From: CBDAPE01 sp965198325
Lineage (GTDB): Bacteria; Pseudomonadota; Alphaproteobacteria; UBA828; JAPUJA01
NCBI GenBank assembly: GCA_965198325.1
Contig: CBDAPE010000013.1
Location: 1 to 64,000, forward strand
Length of the DNA stretch: 64,000 nucleotides
Direction: 5' to 3'
The position numbers and the translations under genes were made by a program. The notes beneath the pieces are model-generated. The model worked only from the letters and a program-made list of their open reading frames with translations. It was not told the DNA's origin and ran no database searches. This document shows positions 9,172-17,845 of this stretch, piece by piece. The first letter of the stretch is position 1. The number at the start of each line of letters is the position of its first letter.

Positions 9172-9987
9172 TTAGTCGCCCGAGGCACGCCGCGCGCTCG
9201 CCTTGCTTCGCCTTGTTCGTCCGAAAAAGACCGCCTCGGCGATCAAGAGAACGCCGATCGAGATAACGAATACAAGCGAGCCAATCGCATTAGCGCGCGG
9301 GTTCATGCCGGAGCGCATCATATTCCATAATTCAACCGGCAGAGTGACGTCGGATTTGCTGAGCAGTAACGCAATGATAAATTCATCCCAGGACAAGGTA
9401 GCGGAGAGAAAGTATGCCGCGAAAATGGCGGGCCAGATCATGGGAATCGTGACGTACAGGATCACCTGCCATTCGCGGCCGCCGAGGTCGCGTGCCGCGC
9501 GCTCGATATTCGCCTGATGCGCGCCGAGTTGTGAGTAGATGATGCCGAAGGCTAGCGGCAGATTGATCACGACATGCCCAATCACCACGATGAGCAGCGA
9601 CTTTGGCACCTCCAGATTGCGCAGCATCACGAGGAGGCCGAAAGCAATAATCAGATAGGATACGGTGATGGGAGCCATGTAGAGCCATTGAAAGAAGCTC
9701 TTGAATCGGATGTCGTGGCGGGCCAGGGCATAAGCACCGAGCAACCCCAGAAGCGTCGCAACGAGTGCCGATAGGAGGGCTACGACGACTGAGTTGCCGA
9801 GCGCGTCGAGCATGCGAGAATCGGAGAAGACCGCTTCATACCACCGGAGCGAAAACCGTTCGATCGGTGGCAACGCCAAACGCCTGTCCGTGAACGAGAA
9901 CAGGATCAGTACGGCCACGGGCAGGAAGATGAACGCGTAGCAGGCAAGCACGTAGGCGGCGATCGGCACCTGGCGCAATCGACGCAT
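9172..9987 (-). CDS. ABC transporter permease, PotC-like (spermidine/putrescine class)
   Basis: Inner-membrane permease of 271 residues with about six hydrophobic segments, starting with an N-terminal helix near residues 10-30. The cytoplasmic EAA loop that docks the ATPase is ERAARDLGGREWQVILYVTI followed by PMIWPAI. Length and order match PotC, the second permease of polyamine-type importers. It follows the PotB-like gene by three bases on the same strand and is the last gene of a binding protein-permease-permease operon. No ATP-binding subunit is encoded nearby. Confidence 0.88.
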   Translation of the reverse strand: MRRLRQVPIAAYVLACYAFIFLPVAVLILFSFTDRRLALPPIERFSLRWYEAVFSDSRMLDALGNSVVVALLSALVATLLGLLGAYALARHDIRFKSFFQWLYMAPITVSYLIIAFGLLVMLRNLEVPKSLLIVVIGHVVINLPLAFGIIYSQLGAHQANIERAARDLGGREWQVILYVTIPMIWPAIFAAYFLSATLSWDEFIIALLLSKSDVTLPVELWNMMRSGMNPRANAIGSLVFVISIGVLLIAEAVFFGRTRRSKASARRASGD

Positions 9988-9990
9988 CGT

Positions 9991-10869
9991 TTACACCCTG
10001 TCCATTCTGAGGCGCCGGGCAAACACGATGAAGAAGAATGTAATCGCCAACATCAACATCATGCTCAAGGCCGAGGCCATGGGGAAATCCGCCAAGCGCA
10101 CGATCCGGAGAACAATCGCCTGGGGCAACAGCAGCTCCCGTCCACCACCGAGCATCTGTGGCGTCACGTAGTCGCCGATCGCGAGCACGAATGTGAGGAA
10201 TGCGCCGATTGCGATTCCGGGTATGCTCAGAGGCAGGGTGATTCGCAAGAACGTTTGGATCGGAGATGCCCCGAGATCCGCAGCCGCAGGACGGTATGAG
10301 GGGTTGATCTGGACGAGGTTGGCGAAAATCGTCAGCGTCAAAAGCATGACGAAAAAATGCGTGAAGCCGACGATGACCGCCCCCCGGTTGTTCGCCAGCT
10401 GGAGAGGTTCATCGACGAGTCCCAGCCAAAGGAGAGTGATATTGACGATGCCATCCGCCGAAAGGATGAGCAGCCAGCTATAGGTGCGGACGAGGTAAGA
10501 GGTCCAAAACGGGATGATGGCGAGGAGCAGAGCCGTGCGCTGCCAACGCCGTGGAATCTTGTAGGCCAGGATATAAGCAAGAGGATAGGCGATAAGGACG
10601 CTGACGGCGATGACGGTTGCGGTCATCTCGAGTGAGTTGACGAGCGATCCGATAAGGGGTGGTCTCGAAAAGAACTTGTCGTAGTTGGCTGTGGTGAATT
10701 CCTCGATGGTTTTGCCGCCAACGCGCTGATAGAAGCTGTAGATCACCATAAAGATGATCGGCGCGATGAAGAAAAGGACGACCCACAGCACCCCGGGCGC
10801 AAGAAAAACCCAGCCCCATCGATTCGTGGCCGATGGGGCTGGGCGTGTTTTGGCTGCCTTCAGTGACAC
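9991..10869 (-). CDS. ABC transporter permease, PotB-like (spermidine/putrescine class)
   Basis: Inner-membrane permease of 292 residues, partner of the gene that follows. About six membrane segments are visible, the first near residues 20-45 (LAPGVLWVVLFFIAPIIFMV), and the EAA loop is AAADLGASPIQTFLRITLPL. Starts at a GTG at 10869, 15 bases after the binding-protein stop; no good Shine-Dalgarno is seen, so translation may be coupled. The family imports polyamines, related amines or small carboxylates; specificity cannot be told. Confidence 0.88.
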   Translation of the reverse strand: MSLKAAKTRPAPSATNRWGWVFLAPGVLWVVLFFIAPIIFMVIYSFYQRVGGKTIEEFTTANYDKFFSRPPLIGSLVNSLEMTATVIAVSVLIAYPLAYILAYKIPRRWQRTALLLAIIPFWTSYLVRTYSWLLILSADGIVNITLLWLGLVDEPLQLANNRGAVIVGFTHFFVMLLTLTIFANLVQINPSYRPAAADLGASPIQTFLRITLPLSIPGIAIGAFLTFVLAIGDYVTPQMLGGGRELLLPQAIVLRIVRLADFPMASALSMMLMLAITFFFIVFARRLRMDRV

Positions 10870-10884
10870 GCAGCTTTGTCCGGG

Positions 10885-11946
10885 TTAATGCGCGAGGACT
10901 TCTTCCCAAGCTTCGATCATGGCCTGGTCGATGTCGGGACGTTCACTTGAAATCACCGGCGTAGCGCGGTTCTTAAGGTTTTGCTCCACCATGTCCCAAC
11001 CGAAAAACTCCTTCTCATCATCGCTCAGCGCCGCGCTTTTGCTGATCGGCGTGCCCCAATAGCAGTCGGCCGTGGCGAGCAGAGCCTGGGCTTCGGGCTC
11101 GAGCATGTAGTGGATGAATTTGAGCGCCAGATCCTTGTTCTCCGAACCCGCGAAAATGTTGAACGTCGTCGACCAGTAGACGGCGCCTTCCTCGGGCACG
11201 ATATATTTGAGATTCGGAAACTCAGAGCGCAAAAATCCCACCGCCCAGTCACCGCCGGCGATCAGGATGTCCCCTTCACCACTCGAGAGCATGTTTATAC
11301 TTCCGACAGTGTCGGCAACCGGCGCTCCCGCCTCTTTCAGCTTGATAATTTCATCCCTCACCTTTCCTACATCGTCGACGGTCATGGTTGCGGGATCGAA
11401 ACCCATCCCGACGGCGATCACGGACATCGTGTAGGTGTAGTAGTCGTAGATGATGACACGACCGGCGTATTTGGGATTCCAAAGGCCGCTGTAATTTTGC
11501 AGGTCGGCAGCGTCGACTTTATCGTCGTTGTAGGCGAGCGCAAGGAAACCCCATTTTCCCGGTACGCCATAAAGTTTGCCGTCGACAAAGTGGCGCTCGT
11601 GCTCGTGCTCCAAGAAGTCATCCCAGTTGAAGTCACCCGGGTCGAGCTCGGCAAAATTGCCCTCCCGAGCGAGCCACTCGAGCTCCCAGATCTCGGACGT
11701 AAAGACATCCCAGTCACCGGGCTGCGACTGCTCGAGAATGGCGATGGCATTGCCCATGGTGTCGAAGCCCTTGACGTTGACTTTAACGTCGTGGCGCTCT
11801 TCGAAGGGCTGTATCAGCCTCGAGTCGACATGGTCGCACCATGCCAGAAAATTGAGTTCGTCGGCGGCTTTTGCCGGTGACGCGACGAGCTGCCACGCGA
11901 AGCCGGCAACGAATGCGGCGATTGTAAAGGCATAAATTTTCTTCAT
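10885..11946 (-). CDS. periplasmic substrate-binding protein, PotD-like (extracellular solute-binding family 1)
   Basis: Periplasmic receptor of the polyamine-type importer, 353 residues. The ATG at 11946 is chosen because GGGAGG sits just before it and it begins a clear signal peptide (MKKIYAFTIAAFVAGFAWQL, cleavage after SPAKA). The mature protein starts ADELNFLAWCDHVDSRLIQP, typical for PotD/PotF relatives. An upstream in-frame ATG would add 36 uncharged-poor residues and is rejected. First gene of the operon; an IS21 element lies about 95 bases upstream and may have removed or displaced its promoter and a PotA gene. Confidence 0.9.
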   Translation of the reverse strand: MKKIYAFTIAAFVAGFAWQLVASPAKAADELNFLAWCDHVDSRLIQPFEERHDVKVNVKGFDTMGNAIAILEQSQPGDWDVFTSEIWELEWLAREGNFAELDPGDFNWDDFLEHEHERHFVDGKLYGVPGKWGFLALAYNDDKVDAADLQNYSGLWNPKYAGRVIIYDYYTYTMSVIAVGMGFDPATMTVDDVGKVRDEIIKLKEAGAPVADTVGSINMLSSGEGDILIAGGDWAVGFLRSEFPNLKYIVPEEGAVYWSTTFNIFAGSENKDLALKFIHYMLEPEAQALLATADCYWGTPISKSAALSDDEKEFFGWDMVEQNLKNRATPVISSERPDIDQAMIEAWEEVLAH

Positions 11947-12041
11947 TTTTACCTCCCAGTTTCGACGATGTGATGCGGTGATTTTTTTGTCTTTAAGTCT
12001 CGGCGCAATAATCCCCCACTGAAGCGGCCGGTTGATCCGGC

Positions 12042-12063
12042 TGTGGCGGACCAAAATGGGACC
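12042..12063. repeat. left inner terminal repeat of the IS21 element
   Basis: TGGCGGACCAAAATGGGACC (12044-12063) matches the inverted form of the right-end repeats (TGGCGGAGCAAGAAGGGACC) at 17 of 20 positions. Only one copy is seen here versus two on the right. Confidence 0.6.
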
Positions 12064-12108
12064 GTCTATAGCCTTCTGTCAGGGTTGCTCTGACTGGAAG
12101 GCGGGGGG

Positions 12109-13608
12109 ATGTATCGGGTGGATTTGTACGCGCGGGTTCGGCGGGCGTGTCGTGTCGAGGGAATGAGCACCCGCGAGGCCTCGCGGGTGTTCGGGCTGGA
12201 CCGCAAGACGGTCCGCAAGATGCTGTCGTTCTCGGTGCCGCCGGGGTCTCGCCGCGGCAAGCCGCCACGGCGGCCGAAGCGGGGTCCGTTCACGGGGATC
12301 ATCGATCGGATTCTGGAAGACGATCGGACCAGCCACCACAAGCAACGGCCCACGGCGAAGCGGATCTTCGACCGTCTCCGGGACGAGTACGGCTTTACGG
12401 GCGGCTACACCATCGTGAAGGACTATGTCCGTGAGCGGCGGCTTCGGTCGCGCGAGATGTTCGTGCCGCTCGTCCATTCCCCCGGCCCCGCCCAGGCGGA
12501 CTTCGGCGAGGCGATGGCGGTGATCGGCGGCGTGGCGTGCAAGGTCCACTTCCTTGCCTTCGATCTTCCCCACAGTGATGCCTGCTTCGTGAAGGCCTAC
12601 CCGGCGGAGACGACCGAGGCGTTCTGCGCTGGCCACAACGCGGCGGTTGCGTTCTTCGGCGGCGTCCCCCGATCCATCCTGTACGACAACACCAAGCTGG
12701 CAGTCGCCCGGATACTGGGCGATGGCAAGCGGCAGCGAACGCGCGTCTTCACGGACCTTCAATCCCCCTATCTGTTCGAGGACAGGTTCGGCCGGCCGGG
12801 CAAGGGCAACGACAAAGGCAAGGTCGAGGGACTGGTCGGCTTCATCCGGCGGACCTTCCGGGTCCCCGTCCCGCGGGCCGAGAGCTTCGAGGCGCTGAAC
12901 GATGCTCTCGCGGGACAGTGCCGCCGGCGCCAGGCGGCGCGGCTGCGGGGTCACAAGGAGACCATCGGCGAGCGCCTCGCACGGGACCGGGAAGCCTTCT
13001 TGCCTCTCCCCCCGGCACCCTACGATGCCTGCGACAAGCGCACTGGACGGGTGAGCTCGCTGTCGCTGGTGCGCTGCCGGGGCAACGACTACTCGGTGCC
13101 CGTGGCCTATGGCCACCGCGAGGTGCTGATCCGGTGCTCCGTCGACGAGGTCGTTATCTCTTGCGGCGCGGAGGTGATTGCCCGGCACCGCCGGTCCTAC
13201 GACAGCGAGGACCTGATCTTCGACCCGCTGCATTACCTACCCTTGATCGAGCAGAAGATCGGCGCCCTCGACCAGGCCGCGCCGTTGGCGGGCTGGGACC
13301 TGCCCGAGGCCTTCATCACTCTGCGACGCCTGCTCGAAGCCCGCATGGGCAAGGCGGGCAAGCGCGAGTACGTCCAGGTGCGCCGTCTGCTGGAGAGCTT
13401 CCGGCTCGAGGAGGTCGAGGGTGCGGTCGGCGACGCGCTCAGGCTCGGCGCCATCGGCTTCGATGCGGTGAAGCACCTGGTACTGTGCCGCATCGAGCGG
13501 CGGCCGCCCCGGCTCAACCTCGAGGTCTATCCGTACCTGCCGCGCGCCCGGGTCGCGACGACGTCTGCCAAGTCGTACATGAGCCTGCTGTCGGGGCTCG
13601 GCGCATGA
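12109..13608 (+). CDS. istA: IS21-family transposase IstA
   Basis: DDE transposase of 499 residues that cuts and joins the element ends. An N-terminal helix-turn-helix (MSTREASRVFGLDRKTVRKM, about residues 19-38) binds the terminal repeats. The rve-type catalytic core shows the first Asp in QADFGEA, the second in LYDNTK and the Glu in DKGKVEGLVGF, so it looks active. Length is normal for the family. The stop overlaps the istB start (ATGA), indicating translational coupling. Confidence 0.95.
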   Translation: MYRVDLYARVRRACRVEGMSTREASRVFGLDRKTVRKMLSFSVPPGSRRGKPPRRPKRGPFTGIIDRILEDDRTSHHKQRPTAKRIFDRLRDEYGFTGGYTIVKDYVRERRLRSREMFVPLVHSPGPAQADFGEAMAVIGGVACKVHFLAFDLPHSDACFVKAYPAETTEAFCAGHNAAVAFFGGVPRSILYDNTKLAVARILGDGKRQRTRVFTDLQSPYLFEDRFGRPGKGNDKGKVEGLVGFIRRTFRVPVPRAESFEALNDALAGQCRRRQAARLRGHKETIGERLARDREAFLPLPPAPYDACDKRTGRVSSLSLVRCRGNDYSVPVAYGHREVLIRCSVDEVVISCGAEVIARHRRSYDSEDLIFDPLHYLPLIEQKIGALDQAAPLAGWDLPEAFITLRRLLEARMGKAGKREYVQVRRLLESFRLEEVEGAVGDALRLGAIGFDAVKHLVLCRIERRPPRLNLEVYPYLPRARVATTSAKSYMSLLSGLGA

Positions 13609-14369
13609 CCGACACACCACGGCTGCTGCTCGTCCACCACCTCAAGAGGCTGAAGCTGCCGACGGTCCTGAGGGAGTACGACAAGATCGCCCGGCAGTGC
13701 GCCTCTGAAGGCGTCGACCACGTTCGCTATCTTCTGCGTCTGGCCGAGCTCGAGCTGATCGACCGCGAGCGCCGCATGGTCGAGCGGCGCATCAAGGCGG
13801 CGCGCTTCCCCGTGATCAAGAGCCTCGATAGCTTCGATTTCAAGGTCATCCCCTCGCTCAACAAGACGTTGGTCCTGGAGCTCGCCCGCTGCGCGTACAT
13901 CGAGCGCCGCGAGAACCTCATCGCGCTCGGCAACAGCGGCACCGGCAAGACCCACATCGCCCTCGGTCTCGGCTTGGCGGCCTGCCAGAAGGGCCTCTCG
14001 GTCGGCTTCATCACCGCCGCCGCGCTGGTCCACGAGCTCATCGAGGCCCGCGATGACAAGCAGCTGCTGAGGTTCCAGAAGAAGCTCGCCACCTACAAGC
14101 TTCTGATCATCGACGAACGCGGCTTCGTGCCGCTGTCCAAGACCGGTGCCGAGCTCCTGTTCGAGGTGTTCAGCCAGCGCTACGAGCGCGGCTCGACCCT
14201 GGTCACCACCAATCTGCCGTTCGACGAATGGACCGAGGTGTTCGGCTCCGAGCGGCTTACCGGCGCTCTCCTCGACCGCCGCACCCACCACGTCAACATC
14301 CTCGAGATGAATGGCGAGAGCTACAGGCTCAACCAGAGCCGCAGGCGTCAAACCCCGACGGCGAACTGA
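13605..14369 (+). CDS. istB: IS21-family helper ATPase IstB
   Basis: AAA+ ATPase of 254 residues, related to DnaC, that selects target DNA and stimulates IstA. The ATG at 13605 overlaps the istA stop by four bases. Walker A is GNSGTGKTH and Walker B is LLIIDERGFVPL; the usual Leu after DE is Arg here, a mild deviation. An SSERLTGALLDRR-like sensor segment is near the C-terminus (GSERLTGALLDRRTHHVNIL). Length is normal, no frame interruption. Confidence 0.95.
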   Translation: MTDTPRLLLVHHLKRLKLPTVLREYDKIARQCASEGVDHVRYLLRLAELELIDRERRMVERRIKAARFPVIKSLDSFDFKVIPSLNKTLVLELARCAYIERRENLIALGNSGTGKTHIALGLGLAACQKGLSVGFITAAALVHELIEARDDKQLLRFQKKLATYKLLIIDERGFVPLSKTGAELLFEVFSQRYERGSTLVTTNLPFDEWTEVFGSERLTGALLDRRTHHVNILEMNGESYRLNQSRRRQTPTAN

Positions 14370-14796
14370 ACCGACCACCCAACCCACGCTTGACCCCATG
14401 GGCCCACAGGTCCCTCCCGCGCGCGCCGCCGCGTCGGCCTGTTGAGGGCACGCCGCGTCGCACGCGGGACCCGCCCATGGACTACGGGGACAAGCCCGCA
14501 GCCGCCAAGCGGTCCCTTCTTACACCGCCACGGTGGTCCCTTCTTGCTCCGCCATTGACACCCGTTCCAGTTAGTCAGACAACGCCTTGGGCGGCCCGTT
14601 TCCTCGAGACCGGCCAGGTTTCAAAAAACATCGAGAAACCACTGGACCTGACGCCGTAACAGAGCGTCACTGTGCTTGCGCGGCGACGAACCGGGTTTCT
14701 TCGACCGCCGGCCCGGACCTGACATCCAGACAGTCCGGGCTTCAGGCGGTGACAGCGCCCGCATCGGGCAGGCGCGCGCAACGGAAGGAACCCGCC
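14370..14796. other. 427-base stretch: IS right end and flank
   Basis: The first part up to about 14560 is the non-coding right end of the IS21 element, including the two tandem repeats at 14511-14530 and 14535-14554. The rest up to the DUF3489 start shows no gene; GGAAGG just before 14797 is a ribosome binding site. Confidence 0.5.
14511..14554. repeat. tandem subterminal repeats, IS21 right end
   Basis: Two 20-bp copies with 24-bp period: GGTCCCTTCTTACACCGCCA at 14511-14530 and GGTCCCTTCTTGCTCCGCCA at 14535-14554. Multiple direct repeats at the ends are characteristic of IS21 elements and are transposase-binding sites. Confidence 0.75.
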
Positions 14797-15413
14797 ATGG
14801 CAAATTCAGCCGAAACCCGAACGCCCTCCTCCCCCCGTAGCGGCGCCGAACCGGATCGATCGACCCGGCTTCCCGGCCGCAAACGCGGCGCCACGATCAC
14901 GGAACTGCCGGAAGCGACCGGATGGCAGCCGCACCCGGTGCGGAGCGCAGTGGCTGCCCAACTCCGGGCGCTGGAACCCATGGACGGCGCGGGTCTGCGT
15001 GCCGAATGGCGAAGGCTCTATCGCTCGACACCCCCGAAGCGGGTCTCCCGCGAGCTTTTGATCCTGGGTGTTGCCTGGAAGATCCAGGAGCGGGCCCAGG
15101 GGGAGGGTTCAGCGCCGCCACGAAACGCAGGCTCGCGGCCCTCACGCGATCCCTCGCACAAGACGGCGACATCAGGCGCGCGCGCGTTACCCGGGCGAAG
15201 CCGGGCAGCAGGCTGATCCGGGAATGGGGGGGCCGGACCCACAGTGTGGCGGTTAGCGAAGACGGGTTCGAGTGGAACGGCAAGACCTGGCGCTCGCTCT
15301 CGGCCATCGCCCGCGAGATCACCGGCGCCCATTGGTCGGGTCCGCGCTTCTTCGGGGTCACCGGACGATCGCCCGCGCGGTCCGGGATCGCCGGTTACGG
15401 ATCATGGCGATGA
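14797..15413 (+). pseudogene. frameshifted DUF3489-DUF2924 gene of a recombinase-associated module
   Basis: The ATG at 14797, after GGAAGG, opens a DUF3489 segment (RGATITELPEATGWQPHPVR) that runs directly into a DUF2924 start (GLRAEWRRLYRSTPPKRVSR). The DUF3489 part stops short, as if two neighbouring genes had been fused by deletion. Near 15100-15108, in a G-rich run, the reading frame shifts: the remaining DUF2924 (GFSAATKRRLAAL, then EWGGRTHSVAVSEDGFEWNG and SLSAIAREITGAHWSGPRFF) is in another frame and ends at 15413. One base appears to be missing. A sequencing error or programmed slippage in the G run are alternatives. These domains regularly precede large serine recombinases in alphaproteobacteria. 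Confidence 0.75.
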
Positions 15414-17200
15414 CTAGCCCGAAGGAGGGCCGGAAGGGACGCCCCGGCGTCCGGTGTGCGATATACACCCGCAAGTCCCACGAAGAAGGGCTGGAGCAGG
15501 ACTTCAACTCCCTCGACGCCCAGCGGGAGGCCTGCGAAGCCTATGTTGCGAGTCAGAAGCACGAGGGCTGGACCTGCCTGCCCGGGATTTACGATGACGG
15601 CGGGGTCTCGGGGGCGACCCTGGAGCGCCCCGCCCTCAAACGCCTTCTCGCGGACATGGAAACCGGCGGGATCGATGCGGTCGTCGTCTACAAGGTCGAT
15701 CGCCTGACGCGCACCCTCGGCGACTTCGCCAGGATCGTCGAGGTTTTCGACCGGAAGGAGGTCTCCTTCGTCTCGATCACCCAACAGTTCAACACCACGA
15801 CCTCGATGGGGCGGCTGACCCTCAACATGCTGCTCTCGTTTGCCCAGTTCGAGCGTGAGGTGACGAGCGAACGGATCCGCGACAAGATAGCGGCTTCGAA
15901 GAAGAGGGGCCTCTGGATGGGGGGTCTGTCACCACTGGGCTACGACGTTCGGGACCGAAAGCTGGTTGTCAACGAACAGGAAGCCGGGACGGTCCGGGAC
16001 ATCTTCCGCCAGTACCTCGAGACGGGTTCGGTCTCCGCGTTGCAGGACAGGCTCGAGAGGGACGGCGTCGCCGGCAAGGTTCGGATCGACCGCTACGGCC
16101 GCGAGACGGGCGGCAAGCCCCTGGCCCGCGGCGCGCTCTATCACCTTCTGCAGAACCGCATCTACTGCGGCGAAATCGTGCACAAGGAACAGAGCTATCC
16201 CGGTGAACACGACGCGATCATCGACGAGACACTCTGGAAGCAGGTGCAACGGAAGCTCGCGACAAACCGGACCGAGCGAACGAGTGGCGCAAACGCGGCC
16301 GAGCCGAGCCTCCTGGCCGGTCTGGTCTACGATGATACGGGCCAGCGAATGACCCCGAGCCATGCCAACAAGCAGGGAACCCGATACCGCTACTATGTCT
16401 CCAAAAGCCTCGTCACAGGGCGGCGCGGGAGCGCATCCCGCGGCCGGCGCGTGCCCGCGCGCGAACTCGAAGGCCTGATCGAAGATCGGTTGCGCCGCTT
16501 CCTCGCAAGCCGGGCGGAGATATTCGAGGCCGTCGACGGCCTCGGGGAGGATGCCGGGCGTGCGGCCGAGGTCGTGGCCAGGGCGAATGAGATGGCCGGG
16601 CGCTGGCCGAGCCTGGCGGCTCCGGAAAGGCGCACTATCCTCAACGCGATCGTCCACCGTGTCGAGTTGGGGACGGATACCGTCGAGCTTCAGCTGCTGC
16701 CCTCTGCCCTGGGGGCTCTCCTGGAGGAGGGATCGGCCCGGTCCGGCCCGGGACAGCGTTTGAGGGGCGACGGACCGCCCTTCACCTTTTCCATCCCCGC
16801 CCGGCTCAGGCGCACCGGCCGGGATATCCGGTTCATTGTCGAGGGGGCCGAAAACGAGTGCAGAACCGTGCCCGACCGCAGCCTGCATCGCCTTCTCGCG
16901 CAGGCTCACCGGTACCGGGCAATGGTCATGCACGGTGGCGACAGGACGATGCGCGAGTTTGCCGCCGAGGTGGGGGTCACCAGTTCATATTTTAGCCGGA
17001 TCCTGCGGCTCGGCTTCCTCGCGCCACAGATCGTCAGCTGCATACTCGACGATCGTCATCCCATCGGGCTGACGGCAAAGCGGCTCGCCAACGAGGTGCG
17101 GCTTCCGGCCGGCTGGGACGACCAGCACGGTTCGATCCTCTGCGAGGGGACGGAGGGACGAACCGGCGCGCCGACCGGCCGGCCTTCCGCCCCGGGCTGA
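15404..17200 (+). CDS. large serine recombinase (site-specific, resolvase/invertase family)
   Basis: 598-residue recombinase that integrates or excises mobile DNA. The catalytic serine is Ser25 in IYTRKS; the resolvase domain covers about residues 17-165 (QREACEAYVASQKHEGW, DRLTRTLGDFARIVEVFD, SFAQFEREVTSERIRDK). The recombinase domain follows (about 185-290, ALYHLLQNRIYCGEIVHKEQ), then a YRYYVSKSL segment in which the zinc-ribbon cysteines of phage enzymes are absent, as in many proteobacterial relatives. The C-terminal part holds a DNA-binding helix-turn-helix (REFAAEVGVTSSYFSRILRL). Start at 15404 or at 15410, where ATGA overlaps the DUF2924 stop; both fit. It appears intact. Its attachment site is not recognised here. 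Confidence 0.92.
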   Translation: MAMTSPKEGRKGRPGVRCAIYTRKSHEEGLEQDFNSLDAQREACEAYVASQKHEGWTCLPGIYDDGGVSGATLERPALKRLLADMETGGIDAVVVYKVDRLTRTLGDFARIVEVFDRKEVSFVSITQQFNTTTSMGRLTLNMLLSFAQFEREVTSERIRDKIAASKKRGLWMGGLSPLGYDVRDRKLVVNEQEAGTVRDIFRQYLETGSVSALQDRLERDGVAGKVRIDRYGRETGGKPLARGALYHLLQNRIYCGEIVHKEQSYPGEHDAIIDETLWKQVQRKLATNRTERTSGANAAEPSLLAGLVYDDTGQRMTPSHANKQGTRYRYYVSKSLVTGRRGSASRGRRVPARELEGLIEDRLRRFLASRAEIFEAVDGLGEDAGRAAEVVARANEMAGRWPSLAAPERRTILNAIVHRVELGTDTVELQLLPSALGALLEEGSARSGPGQRLRGDGPPFTFSIPARLRRTGRDIRFIVEGAENECRTVPDRSLHRLLAQAHRYRAMVMHGGDRTMREFAAEVGVTSSYFSRILRLGFLAPQIVSCILDDRHPIGLTAKRLANEVRLPAGWDDQHGSILCEGTEGRTGAPTGRPSAPG

Positions 17201-17675
17201 AATCACCGGCCCGGGTCCGTAATTCGAGCTCTTCAATCGCACCAGCTTTTGCCGGTTTTCAGGAACCCTCGATCGCCCGCATTTCTTCTACCGTAACCAG
17301 CCGGTAAATCGCCGTTTCACGCCCCGTTACCAGGAGTGCCAGGACTTTCCATTGCGCCCGTTGCCCGGGAACACGAGCCTGCCGGCGGTCGACATGAAGA
17401 CGCCGCAACCCCGGGAATAGCCGGCGCCGCGGCCTCCGGGAACTGACAACACCATCTCAAGTGAACGCGCCTTCGCGGCGGCATGAAGGGCGATCTTGTC
17501 GTACCACCGAAACCGCGTTAGGAGACTTTCGCCATCTCAGGCTGTCCGTTGTCGCACCGCTCGGGTCTCTGCGCTCGGCAGGGCGCTGACCGAAGCCCGT
17601 AACCCCCGGATAAATAGCGCAGATTCAGGCTCGCCGAATTGGAAATAATACCAATGATATCAATGGTTTAGGTGG
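17201..17675. other. 475-base gap downstream of the recombinase
   Basis: No confident gene. The minus strand has an open stretch with protein-like content (17327-17536). An imperfect 18-bp palindrome, ACCAATGATATCAATGGT, lies at 17650-17667 just downstream of the tRNA 3' end; it has eight of nine pairs and could be an operator, recombination site or weak hairpin. Confidence 0.4.
17327..17536 (-). CDS. possible short protein or relic, unknown
   Basis: A 70-codon stop-free stretch on the minus strand with plausible coding content: FRWYDKIALHAAAKARSLEM is followed by GGRGAGYSRGCGVFMSTAGR and a basic, aromatic end (KSWHSW). There is no ATG near its beginning (the first is in LEMVLSV) and no ribosome binding site, so it may be the tail of a truncated gene. 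No family recognised. Confidence 0.2.
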   Translation of the reverse strand, partial: DGESLLTRFRWYDKIALHAAAKARSLEMVLSVPGGRGAGYSRGCGVFMSTAGRLVFPGNGRNGKSWHSW

Positions 17676-17763
17676 TGGCGGAGGGACAGGGATTCGAACC
17701 CTGGACACCTTTCGGTGAACACGCTTTCCAGGCGTGCGCCTTAAACCACTCGGCCATCCCTCC
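17676..17763 (-). tRNA. tRNA-Ser(GGA)
   Basis: On the minus strand the acceptor arms GGAGGGA and TCCCTCC pair, followed by discriminator G and an encoded CCA. The D arm (GCCGAGTGGTTTAAGGC), the anticodon arm with GGA at 17729-17727, the long serine variable arm (TTCACCGAAAGGTG) and the T arm (CAGGGTTCGAATCCCTG) are all visible. Length is 88 including CCA. A TATAGT about 33 bases upstream may be its -10 box. It sits at the edge of the mobile region, a common location for integrated elements. Confidence 0.97.
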
Positions 17764-17845
17764 GGCAGGCAACGGCTCGCTCGCATATGTACCCACTATA
17801 AAAAAAGGCCGCAAGGAAGCGCTTAGCGAGGGGCCCCAGGTCACT

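Larger units (their letters stand above)
12042..14560 (+). mobile_element. IS21-family insertion sequence with istA and istB
   Basis: About 2.5 kb element with overlapping istA and istB, both intact. The right end has two tandem copies of a GGTCCCTTCTT...CCGCCA motif and terminates TTGACA; the left end has one inverted relative, TGGCGGACCAAAATGGGACC. The right boundary near 14560 is fairly clear. The left boundary is not: sequence from about 11980 already resembles IS end repeats (AATCCCCCACTG). No target duplication was recognised with either choice, so the element may be nested in or recombined with another. Confidence 0.8.

Noticed and set aside
12079..13233. Minus-strand open frame opposite istA
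   Set aside because: Shadow of an intact transposase; IS elements have no gene there.
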